64,000 bases of DNA from an uncultured Collinsella sp. (GCA_902470695.1 CABRHH010000008.1:1-64000), one strand, 5' to 3'. Shown: positions 43,231-52,553, numbered from the stretch's first letter. Numbers and translations: made by a program. The notes: generated by a model not told the origin, from the letters alone.

Positions 43231-43691
43231 GCGCTCTCCCTTCATTGCGCGAAGGGGCGCTCGCACGCCCCCTCAAACATCGTTGCAGCTCTTTCGTTAT
43301 AGTACCCCATGCATCAGTCCAGCCGATCAACGCGGGGCAGCAATAATGCACGCGCCCTGCGGCAGCACCGACCAGCGACGCCGGCGCAGGGCGGCAACAG
43401 GCACAACCCCGTAGTAGCATCGGCCAGCGATACCAGCGCGGGGGTGCGTCCGCCGCGGACCAATTATGGCTCGAATACCTACTCCCGCACGGGGCGCCGA
43501 CACGCGGGTCAACGTATTCGAGCGCTCGCCGCGCGGCGGCCGGCACGCACTTCGGCATGCGCCTCGGCATGCACAAACGCCGGCGCAGCGGCACGCGGGC
43601 CCGCCCATGCACCACGCCTCGCAAGCACGGTCAGCCCGTTACCGCACGGTGTCCGCTGCCAGCCAAGCCAAGCCAAGCCAGGCTCGGGAGC
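43231..43691. other. Gene-free gap
   Basis: GC-rich intergenic DNA. A pentamer run AAGCC (four copies) lies at about 43661-43683 and a CGGCATGCGCCTCGGCATGC direct repeat at 43553-43572. No coding frame has a ribosome site or a recognisable product. Confidence 0.5.
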
Positions 43692-44654
43692 CTAATCCTG
43701 CACCGGAATCGGCGCAGCAGCCGCTGCGTCGCTCGCCTGCTCGGCCGTCAGCATCTGCTCGAACATCGACGAAGTCTGCTTGAAATCGCTCGGCAGTACC
43801 ACCGCGGCGCTCTTGCCCGTCTTGGCAAACTCGCCCATCATCTCGGCCCACTGCGTGAACATGAACAGCTGGTTGGCCTCCTCATTGCTCACGCCGGTTT
43901 CCTGAATCGTCTCCAGCGAGTCCTTGATACCGATAGCGATGGCCTTGCGCTGGTTGGCGATGCCCTCGCCGGCCTTCTCCATTGCCTCTGCCTCGGCGCG
44001 CGCCTCGGTAACACGGCGAATGCGGTCGGCCTCGGCCAGATCCTGTGCGGCGGCCTTCGTGCGCTGCGCGGCGTTGATCTGGTTCATGGAGTCCTCGACC
44101 TCGGCAGGCAGCGCAATCTTGGTGATCAGCGTGGATACCAGCGTAAAGCCGTAGGCGTCCATCTGCTCGGATACGGTAGCGTTCACGTCCTTGGCGATGT
44201 CGTCCTTCTTGGCGAAGACCTCATCGAGCGTGTAGACGGGGATGGACGAGCGCAGCGCGTCGGTGATGAAGTCGCGCATCTGCGCCACGGGTTGCTGCAG
44301 CATGTAGTAGCTCTTGTACACGCCCGACTCGGTGGGGCCCGAGCCCATCTCATAGCTCACGTGGTACTGGGCCGACACCTCGAGACCGATCGTGACGTTG
44401 TCCTCGGTCTTGACGTCGATATCGAAGCCGTTTTTCATGGTGCGCAGCGAAACTGTGGCCGCCTTGCGGTCGACGAACGGAATTTTCACGTGGAAGCCGG
44501 CACCCACGATGGTGTGGAACTTACCCAGGCGCTCGATGATCACCGCATGTTGCTGCTGGACGACGAAAAACAGGTTGCCCGTGAGCAGGCCGATGATGGC
44601 GATAAGCACCACCAAGCCGATAATCCCCTGGAAGAGTTCAACGATCATGTACAT
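43692..44654 (-). CDS. SPFH/band-7 domain membrane protein (stomatin/QmcA-like)
   Basis: The N-terminal membrane helix (about 8-30) is followed by an SPFH domain (about 30-210: QQQHAVIIERLGKFHTIVGAGFHVKIPFVD, the family start) and a coiled coil (about 210-260, AAAQDLAEADRIRRVTEARAEAEAMEKAGEG). The 320-residue length fits slipin/QmcA proteins, which form large membrane rings and often modulate FtsH-type proteases. No NfeD gene lies next to it. ATG 44654 has TAAGGA upstream. Monocistronic. Confidence 0.9.
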   Translation of the reverse strand: MYMIVELFQGIIGLVVLIAIIGLLTGNLFFVVQQQHAVIIERLGKFHTIVGAGFHVKIPFVDRKAATVSLRTMKNGFDIDVKTEDNVTIGLEVSAQYHVSYEMGSGPTESGVYKSYYMLQQPVAQMRDFITDALRSSIPVYTLDEVFAKKDDIAKDVNATVSEQMDAYGFTLVSTLITKIALPAEVEDSMNQINAAQRTKAAAQDLAEADRIRRVTEARAEAEAMEKAGEGIANQRKAIAIGIKDSLETIQETGVSNEEANQLFMFTQWAEMMGEFAKTGKSAAVVLPSDFKQTSSMFEQMLTAEQASDAAAAAPIPVQD

Positions 44655-44674
44655 AGTTGGTCCTTAGAACGGAG

Positions 44675-44685
44675 GAACACTGTTC
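44675..44685. promoter_or_regulatory. Palindrome upstream of the SPFH gene
   Basis: GAACACTGTTC is a perfect odd palindrome 21 bases before the ATG, with a further half-site CTGTTC at 44695-44700. It recalls a LexA box, but LexA boxes have GAAC-N4-GTTC, not N3. A second pair, GGACCG and CGGTCC, surrounds 44753-44778. The 44655-44976 gap holds no gene. Confidence 0.35.
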
Positions 44686-44976
44686 TCAGGATACCTGTTC
44701 GGAGGGTTGAAGTATCGGCGATTCCCGCACAGACCGGTGAATGGCCGGTTTGGACCGGTATATGCATGGGACGGTCCATATATAAGGAGTGCGCCACACA
44801 TCCCGCAAGGGGCTGGCCCGACATATGTGGCCCATCCCGTGAAGCTAAGTCGGCGAAGACGAAAGACACGCGATCAGAACCATACGAACCTCGTCGAATG
44901 CTGCGAGCAGGGCTGCTGGACCCACTCGGCGACGATTCGCATGTCGAGCTTGGAAGCCGCCTCGAACAGGGCGCAC

Positions 44977-45003
44977 GAAAAAAGCTCCCCGAAGGGAGCT
45001 TTC
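44977..45003 (-). terminator. Terminator of tRNA-Leu (CAG)
   Basis: On the minus strand AAAGCTCCC-TTCG-GGGAGCTTTTTT is a textbook UUCG-capped terminator, starting nine bases after the encoded CCA. Confidence 0.95.
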
Positions 45004-45011
45004 AGTTCAGA

Positions 45012-45098
45012 TGGTGCGGGCGAAAGGACTTGAACCTTCACGGGGTTGCCCCCATATGGACCTGAACCATACGCGTCTGCCAATTCCGCCACGCCCGC
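45012..45098 (-). tRNA. tRNA-Leu (anticodon CAG)
   Basis: Class II tRNA with a long variable arm. The acceptor is GCGGGCG/CGCCCGC, the anticodon stem TATGG/CCATA has loop TTCAGGT (anticodon CAG), the variable arm is GGGGGCAACCCC and the T-arm has GGTTCAAGTCC. CCA is encoded at 45012-45014. Confidence 0.97.
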
Positions 45099-45108
45099 AT
45101 GGAGCTAT

Positions 45109-45137
45109 ATAGTACCCAAACACCCTCAGCCGTTCAA
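45109..45137 (-). promoter_or_regulatory. Promoter of tRNA-Leu (CAG)
   Basis: TTGAAC (-35, 45132-45137) and TACTAT (-10, 45109-45114) are exactly 17 bp apart on the minus strand, ten bases before the tRNA. An A-rich tract upstream (about 45150-45165) may act as an UP element. Confidence 0.8.
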
Positions 45138-45224
45138 GAGAAATTTCCAATCTTTTTTTCGAGAATCACAGCACATCCCAGCACGCTCGCGCCCCATCTA
45201 ACAACCGCCCCGCGCCTCGCCGCG

Positions 45225-45233
45225 TGGTACACT
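45225..45233 (+). promoter_or_regulatory. Extended -10 promoter of tRNA-Leu (UAA)
   Basis: TGGTACACT is an extended -10 box, with the expected start a few bases before the tRNA at 45247. No -35 match stands at 17 bp. Confidence 0.5.
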
Positions 45234-45246
45234 TCTCCCCATGCAA

Positions 45247-45331
45247 GGGGGCGTGGCGGAATTGGCATACGCAGGAGACTTAAAATCTTCAGCCTTCGGG
45301 ATTGTGGGTTCGAGTCCCACCGCCCCTACCA
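45247..45331 (+). tRNA. tRNA-Leu (anticodon TAA)
   Basis: Class II tRNA with acceptor GGGGGCG/CGCCCCT (first pair G-U), anticodon stem GGAGA/TCTTC around CTTAAAA (anticodon UAA), a short variable stem with TTCG, and T-arm GGGTTCGAGTCCC. CCA is encoded at 45329-45331. It diverges from tRNA-Leu(CAG). A weak GC stem followed by TTTT (45343-45368) may terminate it. Confidence 0.97.
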
Positions 45332-45614
45332 TGCAAGAAATCGTGCGGACCAGACCGGGCCCGCTTTTCCGTGCACCGCGCACGGACTCGAACCCGGGAG
45401 GGCGCGGAGCCGAGGGAACGCGGAAGCGTTACCCGGCGCAGCGCGCGAGACGCCGGGAGGCGTCGAAGCGGGGCGCGGGCGGCGCCAGCCGCACGCGGAG
45501 TCCCACCAACGCTCGCTGCCCCGGTAGCCCCTGCTGCGTCGAGCCCCGCAGTAAACCCAGACGCCGCATCGAACTCGGTCGCCGCAGCAGGACCGACCAC
45601 CATACCAGCCTCAG

Positions 45615-46619
45615 CTACCGAACCGGGCTCAGCTCCGGCGTCCATCCGATCGTCGGCGCACGGCCATCAAGCACCTCGCCCATGGTTGCCGTCGCGCCCG
45701 CCAATAGGCTGTTCTCGCTCACCGTCAGGCTCTCGTACCCGCCGGCGCGCATCGCCACGCGAATCACCAGCGCTCCGGCCAGCATCACGGGCGCACGCTT
45801 GGGCTGAATGCCCGGAAGCGCCGCGGCGCCCGCAGCATCCAGGCAGCGCAGCCGCTCGATGCTCGCCTCGACCTCAGCCAGCGAAAGCTCATGCAGGTGC
45901 ACGAAATGAGAATCATAGGTCACCAAGCCGTGCACCATCGCCACCAGCGAGGTGACCGTTCCGCCAACCGCCACCAGCCGGTCGGGGCGCTCATCAAGCG
46001 CATCCCAAAACGCCTCGAACTGCGGCTGCACCCATGCGCAGGCGCGTTCAAGCTCCCCGGCAGCAGGCGGCAGGGAGGAGAAAAACCGCTCCGTCACCCG
46101 ACGGCACCCGATGTCCAGCGAGCGCACGCGCTCAAGCGTCAACGGCTCGCCCGGCGCATACGCCCCGATAGCGAACTCCGTTGAGCCGCCGCCCGAATCG
46201 GCCACGGCGATACGCTGCCCCGAAAAATCATGCGCCACGCCGAAAAACGTCAGCCGCGCCTCCACCTCGCCAGGAATCACCTGCGGACGCAGCCCCAGCT
46301 CGGCCAAACCCGCCAGCAGGTCGGCCCCGTTTTCCGCATCGCGGGCAGCGCTCGTAAGCGTGGTGCACACAAACTCGACCTCGCGCGACGCCGCCTCATG
46401 CAAAAACCCACGGCACGCATCGAGCACGCGCCGCTGCGCCGCCTCGGTAAAGCGGCCCGTGGCATCGACACCCTCGCCCAGATCGGTGATCTGCGTGCAT
46501 CTGAACAACTGCTGCGGCCGCCCATCACGCAGCTCCGCGCACAGCAGACGCGTGGACACGGTTCCGATGTCGATCGCCGCGATACGCCGCGGGCGAGGGC
46601 GTGCGCCCGAAGCCGTCAC
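45615..46619 (-). CDS. ppx: Ppx/GppA family exopolyphosphatase
   Basis: Hydrolyses polyphosphate and/or pppGpp. ASKHA-fold motifs are seen: AAIDIGTVSTRLL at the start, the catalytic Glu region TSAARDAENG (usual TSA(V/A)R(D/E)A), the phosphate loop ADSGGGSTEFAIG, and AVGGTVTSLVAM. It has 334 residues, the short form without the C-terminal HD domain. A GTG at 46619 overlaps the divIC stop (GTGA). The divIC-ppx neighbourhood downstream of eno is typical of Actinobacteria. Confidence 0.92.
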   Translation of the reverse strand: MTASGARPRPRRIAAIDIGTVSTRLLCAELRDGRPQQLFRCTQITDLGEGVDATGRFTEAAQRRVLDACRGFLHEAASREVEFVCTTLTSAARDAENGADLLAGLAELGLRPQVIPGEVEARLTFFGVAHDFSGQRIAVADSGGGSTEFAIGAYAPGEPLTLERVRSLDIGCRRVTERFFSSLPPAAGELERACAWVQPQFEAFWDALDERPDRLVAVGGTVTSLVAMVHGLVTYDSHFVHLHELSLAEVEASIERLRCLDAAGAAALPGIQPKRAPVMLAGALVIRVAMRAGGYESLTVSENSLLAGATATMGEVLDGRAPTIGWTPELSPVR

Positions 46620-47953
46620 GACGCATCGCCGGTGGAAACCACCGCCATGCCGTTCGCGCCGTCGAAGAAAAACACCTTGTCGAGCACCTTCCAATACCAG
46701 GCAGAATTCTCATAAACCGCACGCTCGGCCGCCTCCACCTCGGCGGAGGTCGACGGGTCCTTGCCCGACGTGGCGGCATCGGTATTGGACCCCGTCTTGC
46801 TGGCATCGGCCGCATCGGAGCCCTTGAGCGTTCCGCCCGAAGCATCAGACGAATCGCTGCCCGAATCCGCGCTGGAGCCGCCATCCGAGCTCGCATCCGT
46901 CTTGGCATCGCCCGAGGCATCCGTCCCATCGGCGTTCCCGGACGCATCCTGCGACCCGGCCGAGGCATCTTGGCCCGACGAGGAATCGGACGAGCCGCCG
47001 CTCGAGGAGTCCGTCCCCTCGGTCACCGGATTGCCATTTTCGTCCAGTCCCTCCACCGTGATGGTCTGCTCACCCGGCATCACCATGCCGAGCTTCTTGC
47101 GGGCGGCGTCCTCGATTCCCTCCTGGGACAGGTACGAATCGACCTCGTCGGTAAGGGCCTCGTTGTACTTCTTGCGGATGGCCACCTGCTGCTCCAGGAT
47201 ATCCTGCGTGCGATACGCCACGTAGAAGTCGCGTATGGGCAGGTAGAGCCCCACGCCCACCAGCGCCATCACCAGCAGGTAGAACACGAAGCGGCGCGGC
47301 CCGGTGGTGAGTGCGTAGAAGAACCGGATGAAGCGGTTATCGCTTGCATACTTCATGAAGTCGGTCTGCTGTGCCGCGCTTTTGCCGGCGGCGGCACGGT
47401 TCGCGCTTCGTTTGGTGAACAGCGAAGCCAGCGCCACAAAGGGGGCTACCGCAATCGAGGCGAGCTTGGGCACCTTGTGTTCGGTCACGGGGCGCGGACC
47501 GCGCACGGAGGCACCCGTGCGCCCGGGATGCGCCGTGCGCGCCGGAAAGACAACCGGCCCCTGCGCGTCCACGTGCTCCCGGTCCCGTGCGCCCGACACG
47601 CCCGGATTGCCAGCGCGGCCCGACCGGCCAGCAGCAGAGCCGGCACCTCCGCTCCAACGACCCGCACGCGAGGAGCCGAACGAACGCCCGCGCGAGGCGT
47701 GCGACGACGCAGCGCCCGGTGCTCCGGCAACCCCCTGCGAACCATCCGCACCCCGGGCGCCCATATCCCACGCGCTATCGCGACCCGTACGCGCACCGGC
47801 GCGCGACGCTGACCCGGCCGATGCCGACCGCCGCGAAGCCAGCGAGAGGTCCCCGGTCTTGTTGGGGTCGAGCGCTCGCCGCGGCGTGCGGACGAGAGCG
47901 GCCGTCCCGGTGGACGGCGATGCGGAACCGTTGTCGTTGAAGTGTGTTGCCAT
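46616..47953 (-). CDS. divIC: Septum formation initiator DivIC/FtsB with long disordered regions
   Basis: Single-pass divisome protein. The recognisable part is residues about 215-320: a membrane helix (FVFYLLVMALVGVGLYLPI), a coiled coil (YRTQDILEQQVAIRKKYNEALTDEV) and the closing ARKKLGMVMPGEQ motif. Most homologues have 90-150 residues; this one has 445. A basic Gly/Ser/Arg/Ala-rich N-terminus of about 200 residues lies in the cytoplasm, and an acidic Ser/Asp/Gly-rich stretch (about 330-410) lies outside. ATG 47953 has AAGG upstream. An internal start closer to the helix cannot be excluded. Confidence 0.82.
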   Translation of the reverse strand: MATHFNDNGSASPSTGTAALVRTPRRALDPNKTGDLSLASRRSASAGSASRAGARTGRDSAWDMGARGADGSQGVAGAPGAASSHASRGRSFGSSRAGRWSGGAGSAAGRSGRAGNPGVSGARDREHVDAQGPVVFPARTAHPGRTGASVRGPRPVTEHKVPKLASIAVAPFVALASLFTKRSANRAAAGKSAAQQTDFMKYASDNRFIRFFYALTTGPRRFVFYLLVMALVGVGLYLPIRDFYVAYRTQDILEQQVAIRKKYNEALTDEVDSYLSQEGIEDAARKKLGMVMPGEQTITVEGLDENGNPVTEGTDSSSGGSSDSSSGQDASAGSQDASGNADGTDASGDAKTDASSDGGSSADSGSDSSDASGGTLKGSDAADASKTGSNTDAATSGKDPSTSAEVEAAERAVYENSAWYWKVLDKVFFFDGANGMAVVSTGDAS

Positions 47954-48088
47954 GGGCGCCTTGTGTGTTTGAAGTGCGTGTGCGCTTGGTGTATGTCGTG
48001 TAGTTAGTTATACCACGCGCCCGCAAACCAGATGTGCAGGCTTTGCGCCGCCCGCCGCGCAAATCGGCAGCCGGACCCGCGCGACGCC

Positions 48089-48676
48089 CTACGCCCCGGG
48101 CGTCTGCGCACCATACAATGCCAGCTCAAGCACGTCGAGCACAATCGCCTGCGAAGCCTCGCCGCGGCGCAGGCTGTCGAGCATCGACGACCAGATGAAC
48201 GCGGCAAGCGCCTCTTCATCCAGCCGCGCACGAGCGCGCGCCAAGATCCTGTCATCCGCCTCAATCACCTGCTGGATGCTTGCCTGGATCGACCGAAAGC
48301 AAGCCGCCTCGGCATCGCGCGTGCGCTCGCGGGTCCGCCCGTCCAGCGCCGGCATGTCCCGCAGCCAATACTCCCGAAAGCCGGCGAGCGACGACCCCAG
48401 CGCCTCGAGCAGCCGACGGCAGTAGCACAGCGTGCTGCCCTCGCCCGCCCTGCATGCCGCCCGGTTCGCCCGCTCAAGGGCCTCGAGCCAAAAGCGCTGG
48501 ATCACCTCGGTGCGCAAGGCGGCCATGTCGGGAAAATAGTTGTAGATGGTCCCCACGGCGACCCCGCACTCCCGCGCGATGGAGCGGGTGTCGAGCGCCG
48601 AGATGCCCTCGGCGCAGGCCCGGTCATAGGCCTTCTGCAGAATCTCGTCGCGCGTAATCGTTTGCTTGCTGCCCAT
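48089..48676 (-). CDS. TetR-family transcriptional regulator
   Basis: The 195-residue regulator has an N-terminal HTH (about 8-55: TRDEILQKAYDRACAEG, TRSIARECGVAVGTIYNYFPDMAAL) and a helical C-terminal domain with no recognised ligand motif. It lies between eno and divIC on the same strand, but behind the eno terminator. No exporter or other obvious target is adjacent. Confidence 0.88.
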   Translation of the reverse strand: MGSKQTITRDEILQKAYDRACAEGISALDTRSIARECGVAVGTIYNYFPDMAALRTEVIQRFWLEALERANRAACRAGEGSTLCYCRRLLEALGSSLAGFREYWLRDMPALDGRTRERTRDAEAACFRSIQASIQQVIEADDRILARARARLDEEALAAFIWSSMLDSLRRGEASQAIVLDVLELALYGAQTPGA

Positions 48677-48737
48677 CCGGCCCTCCTATCGTCTCGTTGC
48701 GGGTGCCGTCCATCTTACGGGCAGCCGGGGCATAACG

Positions 48738-48786
48738 CAAAAAACGCGCGGGCCGTGCGGCAGCAGCCGCAAGACCCGCGCGCTCA
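48738..48786 (-). terminator. Terminator after eno
   Basis: On the minus strand GCGCGCGGGTCTTGCGGC and GCCGCACGGCCCGCGCG form a stem of about 17 pairs followed by TTTTTTG, 20 bases after the eno stop. Confidence 0.95.
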
Positions 48787-48805
48787 GATACCGCGACGAG
48801 CGCGA

Positions 48806-50095
48806 TTAGCGCAGGTTGTAGAAGGCGCCGTTGCCTGCGTAGGAGGCGCTGTCCTCCAGCTGGTCCTCGATGCGCACCAGCTGATTGTACTTGGCAACGC
48901 GGTCCGAACGGCAGGGCGCGCCGCTCTTGATCTGGCCGGCGTTGGTGGCCACCACCAGGTCGGCGATGGTGGAGTCCTCGGTCTCGCCCGAGCGGTGCGA
49001 GACGATGCAGGCGTACCCGGCGCGCTTGGCCATCTCGATGGCCTCGAGCGACTCGGTGAGCGTGCCGATCTGGTTCACCTTGATGAGGATGGCGTTAGCC
49101 GCGCCCAGCTCGATGCCGCGCGCCAGGCGGTCGGTGTTGGTGACGAACAGGTCGTCGCCCACGAGCTGCACCTTGTTGCCGATGCGCTCGGTCAGCTTGA
49201 CCCAGCCGTCCCAATCCTCCTCGTCCAGGCCGTCCTCGATGGAGATGATGGGGTAGCGCTCCACCAGGTCGGCCCAATAGTCGACCATCTCGTCGCTCGT
49301 CAGCGAGCGGCCCTCGCCCTTGAGCTCGTAGGTACCCGTCTCCTTGTTGTAGAACTCGGAGGCCGCCGGGTCCATGGCGTACATGAAGTCGACGCCCGGC
49401 TTGAAACCGGCCTGCTCGACCGCGCGCGTGATGTACTCGAACGGCTCGGCGTTGGTCTTGAGGTTGGGGGCGAAACCGCCCTCGTCGCCCACGCCGCCGC
49501 CCAGGCCGGCCTCGTGCAGCACGCCCTTGAGCGTGTGGTACACCTCGGTGCACCAGCGCAGGCCCTCGGTGAAGGAGGGGGCGCCCACGGGCATGATCAT
49601 GAACTCCTGGAAGTCCACGTTGTTGTCGGCATGCACGCCACCGTTCAGGATGTTCATCATCGGCGTGGGCAGGGTGTGGGCGTTCACACCGCCCAGGTAC
49701 TGGTAGAGCTCCATGCCGGCGGCCTGTGCAGCGGCGCGGGCAACGGCCAGCGAGCAGCCCAGGATGGCGTTGGCGCCGAGGTTGGTCTTGTTGGGGGTGC
49801 CGTCTGCGGCCAGCAGGGCGGCGTCGACGGCGCGCTGGTCGAAGGCATCCATGCCCACCAGGGCGTCGGCGCACTCGCGATTCACGTGCTCAACGGCCTT
49901 GGACACGCCCTTGCCCAGGTAACGGCCCTTGTCGCCATCGCGCAGCTCGCAGGCCTCGAACTCGCCGGTCGAAGCGCCCGAGGGCACCATCGCGCGGCCA
50001 AAGGACCCGTCGGCCAGCACGACCTCCACCTCGACGGTGGGGTTGCCGCGGGAATCGAGAACCTCGCGCCCGTATACGTCCATAATCTCGCTCAT
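48806..50095 (-). CDS. eno: Enolase (phosphopyruvate hydratase)
   Basis: Glycolytic conversion of 2-phosphoglycerate to PEP. The N-terminal VYGREVLDSRGNPTVEVEV, the catalytic loop GDEGGFAPNL, the metal-binding SIEDGLDEEDWDGW, the signature LIKVNQIGTLTES and the substrate loop SHRSGETEDSTIADL are intact. The 429-residue length is normal. ATG 50095 has GGAAAGG upstream. Confidence 0.98.
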   Translation of the reverse strand: MSEIMDVYGREVLDSRGNPTVEVEVVLADGSFGRAMVPSGASTGEFEACELRDGDKGRYLGKGVSKAVEHVNRECADALVGMDAFDQRAVDAALLAADGTPNKTNLGANAILGCSLAVARAAAQAAGMELYQYLGGVNAHTLPTPMMNILNGGVHADNNVDFQEFMIMPVGAPSFTEGLRWCTEVYHTLKGVLHEAGLGGGVGDEGGFAPNLKTNAEPFEYITRAVEQAGFKPGVDFMYAMDPAASEFYNKETGTYELKGEGRSLTSDEMVDYWADLVERYPIISIEDGLDEEDWDGWVKLTERIGNKVQLVGDDLFVTNTDRLARGIELGAANAILIKVNQIGTLTESLEAIEMAKRAGYACIVSHRSGETEDSTIADLVVATNAGQIKSGAPCRSDRVAKYNQLVRIEDQLEDSASYAGNGAFYNLR

Positions 50096-50241
50096 AGTCC
50101 GTTCCTTTCCGTTGAGGCCCGGTGCCTCAACAAGGGTTAACCATATCGAACTTATGACAGTATGCCCGTAATTTCAAGCATCAAGCGAACGGGACGCAGA
50201 GCACACGGGGAATTCGCATGCGGCGGGGCGGGAGGGCCGCC

Positions 50242-51639
50242 CTAGTGCCGGCGCGCCAGCTCAAGCACGGCATCCACCACACCCTGCAGCGGCAGCTTCT
50301 CGCGACGGGCGATCGCCTCACAATCCTCGTGCTCGGGCGAGACGCGCTCATCGGCACCCGGCACCTGCACGATCTTCACGCGCACCGGTCCCCAGGGGGT
50401 TTCGACCTCCTCCAGGCGGCGCGGCAGCACCACGCGCTCCATCACCTGACGGCGCAGGCCCGTCGTGGTGGTCTCGCGCAGCACGACCTCCTGCAGGCGC
50501 GCCTCGTCCTCCGGCGCGCAGATTACCTGCAGCTGCCAGGCCGGACGGCCCTTCTTCGTATAGAGGGGCAGCCAGTGCACCTCGCGGGCGCCCGCCTCGC
50601 GCAGCAGGTCGGCCGCATAGGCGAGCTGCTCGCCCGCGCAATCGTCGATGTCGCACTCCAGCTTGACCACCGTGGTGGGCGGGTCGATCTCGGCAGACAG
50701 CGAGGTGGACGCAACGCCTTCCGGCCGGCCCGACGGCGCCTCCAGCAGCGCGGCGCGCAGCACCGAGGGGATCTCGTAGGTGCGCTTGCCCGCGCCCAAG
50801 CCCACCGCAAGCTCCCGGGCATGCTCGGGCAGCTCGGTCCAGGGCTCCAACGCCGCCACGAGCGCCGCGCCCGTGGGCGTCACCAGCTCGCCCTCCGCGT
50901 GGCCCGGAGACAGCGGCAGCCCGTGCGACAGGCAGATACTCAATGTAGCCGGCACCGGAACCGGAATGATGCCGTGCTGGCAACGGATCGTCCCGCAGCC
51001 GTCGATCAGCAGCGGCACCACCGCCCGGTCGATATGCAGGCTGTCGAGCAACACGGCGGCAGCCACGATATCCACGATCGAGTCGACGGCGCCCACCTCG
51101 TGGAACGCCACCTCATCAACCGACACCTCGTGGGCGTCGGCCTCAGCCTCGGCCAGGATGCGGAAGGTGCGCCGCGCCAGCACGCGCGCGCCCTCGGTCA
51201 TATCCGCCGCGTCGATAAGCGACAGGATATCGGCCAGGCCGCGGTGCTCGTGGGCATGGCCGTGCGCGGCGGCCTCCGCATGCCCCGCCGCCACCGCGCC
51301 GGCAGCGGCGGCAGGGCCGGCCTCGCTCGTACCCTCGCCCGTCACCCGTCCCGCATCCTCGCCGTGGAGGTAGGCCATGTCGTGATCGTGATTCTCGTGC
51401 GCCTCGTCCAAGACCACGTCGAAGTCGCAGCAATCCTGCCCCGCCTTCTCCGCGCGGCTCACGCGCACCTCGAACCCGCCGACCGGCAGGCTCGCCAGCG
51501 CCCGATCCATGGCCGCACGGTCGGCGCCCACATCGAGCAGGGCTCCTACCAGCATGTCGCCCGCGATGCCCGCCGAGCAATCCAGCCACAGCACGCGCTC
51601 GGCGGCTGCAGCGCCAGCGCACCTGTTCTCGTTTTCCAT
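50242..51639 (-). CDS. larC: Nickel-insertion protein LarC (nickel pincer cofactor)
   Basis: Inserts nickel into the pyridinium dithiocarboxylate pincer cofactor of LarA, using CTP. The LarC1 start LWLDCSAGIAGDM (17-29) is followed by two His-rich stretches (about 80-92 and 118-131: GHAHEHRG) and the LarC2 part DIDDCAGEQLAYAADLLREAGA. Both parts are in one uninterrupted frame of 465 residues. In Lactobacillus plantarum they are joined by a programmed frameshift. ATG 51639 follows the larB stop by two bases; about 100 codons upstream in the same frame lie inside larB and were dropped. Confidence 0.93.
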   Translation of the reverse strand: MENENRCAGAAAAERVLWLDCSAGIAGDMLVGALLDVGADRAAMDRALASLPVGGFEVRVSRAEKAGQDCCDFDVVLDEAHENHDHDMAYLHGEDAGRVTGEGTSEAGPAAAAGAVAAGHAEAAAHGHAHEHRGLADILSLIDAADMTEGARVLARRTFRILAEAEADAHEVSVDEVAFHEVGAVDSIVDIVAAAVLLDSLHIDRAVVPLLIDGCGTIRCQHGIIPVPVPATLSICLSHGLPLSPGHAEGELVTPTGAALVAALEPWTELPEHARELAVGLGAGKRTYEIPSVLRAALLEAPSGRPEGVASTSLSAEIDPPTTVVKLECDIDDCAGEQLAYAADLLREAGAREVHWLPLYTKKGRPAWQLQVICAPEDEARLQEVVLRETTTTGLRRQVMERVVLPRRLEEVETPWGPVRVKIVQVPGADERVSPEHEDCEAIARREKLPLQGVVDAVLELARRH

Positions 51640-51641
51640 CG

Positions 51642-52406
51642 CTATACCGCCTTTCCGGGCAGATGGTTGATGAGCGACGCCTGGAACCCGGCGCCGAACC
51701 CGTTGTCGATATTGACCACCGAAACGCCGCTTGCGCAGCTGTTGAGCATGGCGAGCAGCGCCGTCACGCCGCCCAGGCTCGCCCCGTACCCAACGCTCGT
51801 GGGCACCGCGATCACCGGACAGGACGCCAGCCCCGCGATCACGCTCGCGAGCGCCCCCTCCATGCCGGCCACCGCCACGATCACGCGCGCCTGCCTGATC
51901 TCGTCCACATGGGCGAGCAGGCGGTGGATGCCCGCCACCCCCACGTCGCACAAGCGCTGCACGCGGTTGCCCAAGAACTCCGCGGTCTGCGCGGCCTCCT
52001 CGGCCACCGCCAGATCGCTGGTGCCGGCGCAGGCAACCAACACGGTTCCCGCACCGTCGGGCTCGGGCGGCTCACCCACCGTACCCAGATGCGAGACTTC
52101 GTCGTACGCCAGCTCGATCCCGCGGGCGCGCACCGCGGCGGCCTTGGAGGCATCCAAGCGCGTCACCAGCACACGCCGCTGGCCGGAGCGTTGCATCGCG
52201 GCGGCGATCCCCGCGATCTGCTCGGCGGTCTTGCCGGCGCCGTAGATCACCTCGGCCACGCCGGTGCGGGCGGCGCGATCGGTGTCCACCAGCGCATAGC
52301 CCACGTCGACCATCGACGCGGCGCGCACGCGATCGACCAGGTCCTGCGGTGCAAGCTCACCGGCAGCCACACGTGCGGCCAGCAAACGCACCTCGTGTTC
52401 GTCCAT
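51642..52406 (-). CDS. larB: LarB, cofactor precursor carboxylase/hydrolase
   Basis: Makes pyridinium-3,5-biscarboxylate mononucleotide from nicotinate adenine dinucleotide, the first step of the LarA cofactor. The 254-residue protein has an N-terminal helical domain and a C-terminal AIR-carboxylase (PurE-like) fold with VACAGTSDLAVAEEAAQTAEFLG, DVGVAGIHRL, VAVAGMEGALASVIAGL and VPTSVGYGAS. ATG 52406 is followed by larC two bases after its stop. LarE, which supplies sulfur, is not in the window. Confidence 0.94.
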   Translation of the reverse strand: MDEHEVRLLAARVAAGELAPQDLVDRVRAASMVDVGYALVDTDRAARTGVAEVIYGAGKTAEQIAGIAAAMQRSGQRRVLVTRLDASKAAAVRARGIELAYDEVSHLGTVGEPPEPDGAGTVLVACAGTSDLAVAEEAAQTAEFLGNRVQRLCDVGVAGIHRLLAHVDEIRQARVIVAVAGMEGALASVIAGLASCPVIAVPTSVGYGASLGGVTALLAMLNSCASGVSVVNIDNGFGAGFQASLINHLPGKAV

Positions 52407-52553
52407 CCTCGCCGTCCCTCCTCATACCGTCGCGCATCGATGATATGCCTGGACCTTACTCCAAGCGCAAGCTGCGCGGACATGCCGCGCAGCGCATCCA
52501 ACACCGCGCGCACCGCAGTCCAACCCACGGTGTCAATCGCTTGCACGATGTGC

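Noticed and set aside
44675..44685. LexA (SOS) box
   Set aside because: The spacer between GAAC and GTTC is three bases, not four, and the SPFH gene is not a typical SOS gene. Kept only as an unassigned palindrome.
44645..44869. A 74-codon minus-strand frame before the SPFH gene
   Set aside because: It overlaps the palindromes and the SPFH start, has no ribosome site and no hydrophobic or conserved feature.
48032..50140. A 702-codon plus-strand frame
   Set aside because: Antisense to eno and the TetR gene, whose products are certain.
51640..51951. Longer start for larC
   Set aside because: The extra codons overlap the larB coding region. Homologues begin near LWLDCSAGIAGDM, and ATG 51639 lies two bases after the larB stop.
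50218..52245. A 675-codon plus-strand frame
   Set aside because: Antisense to larB and larC.
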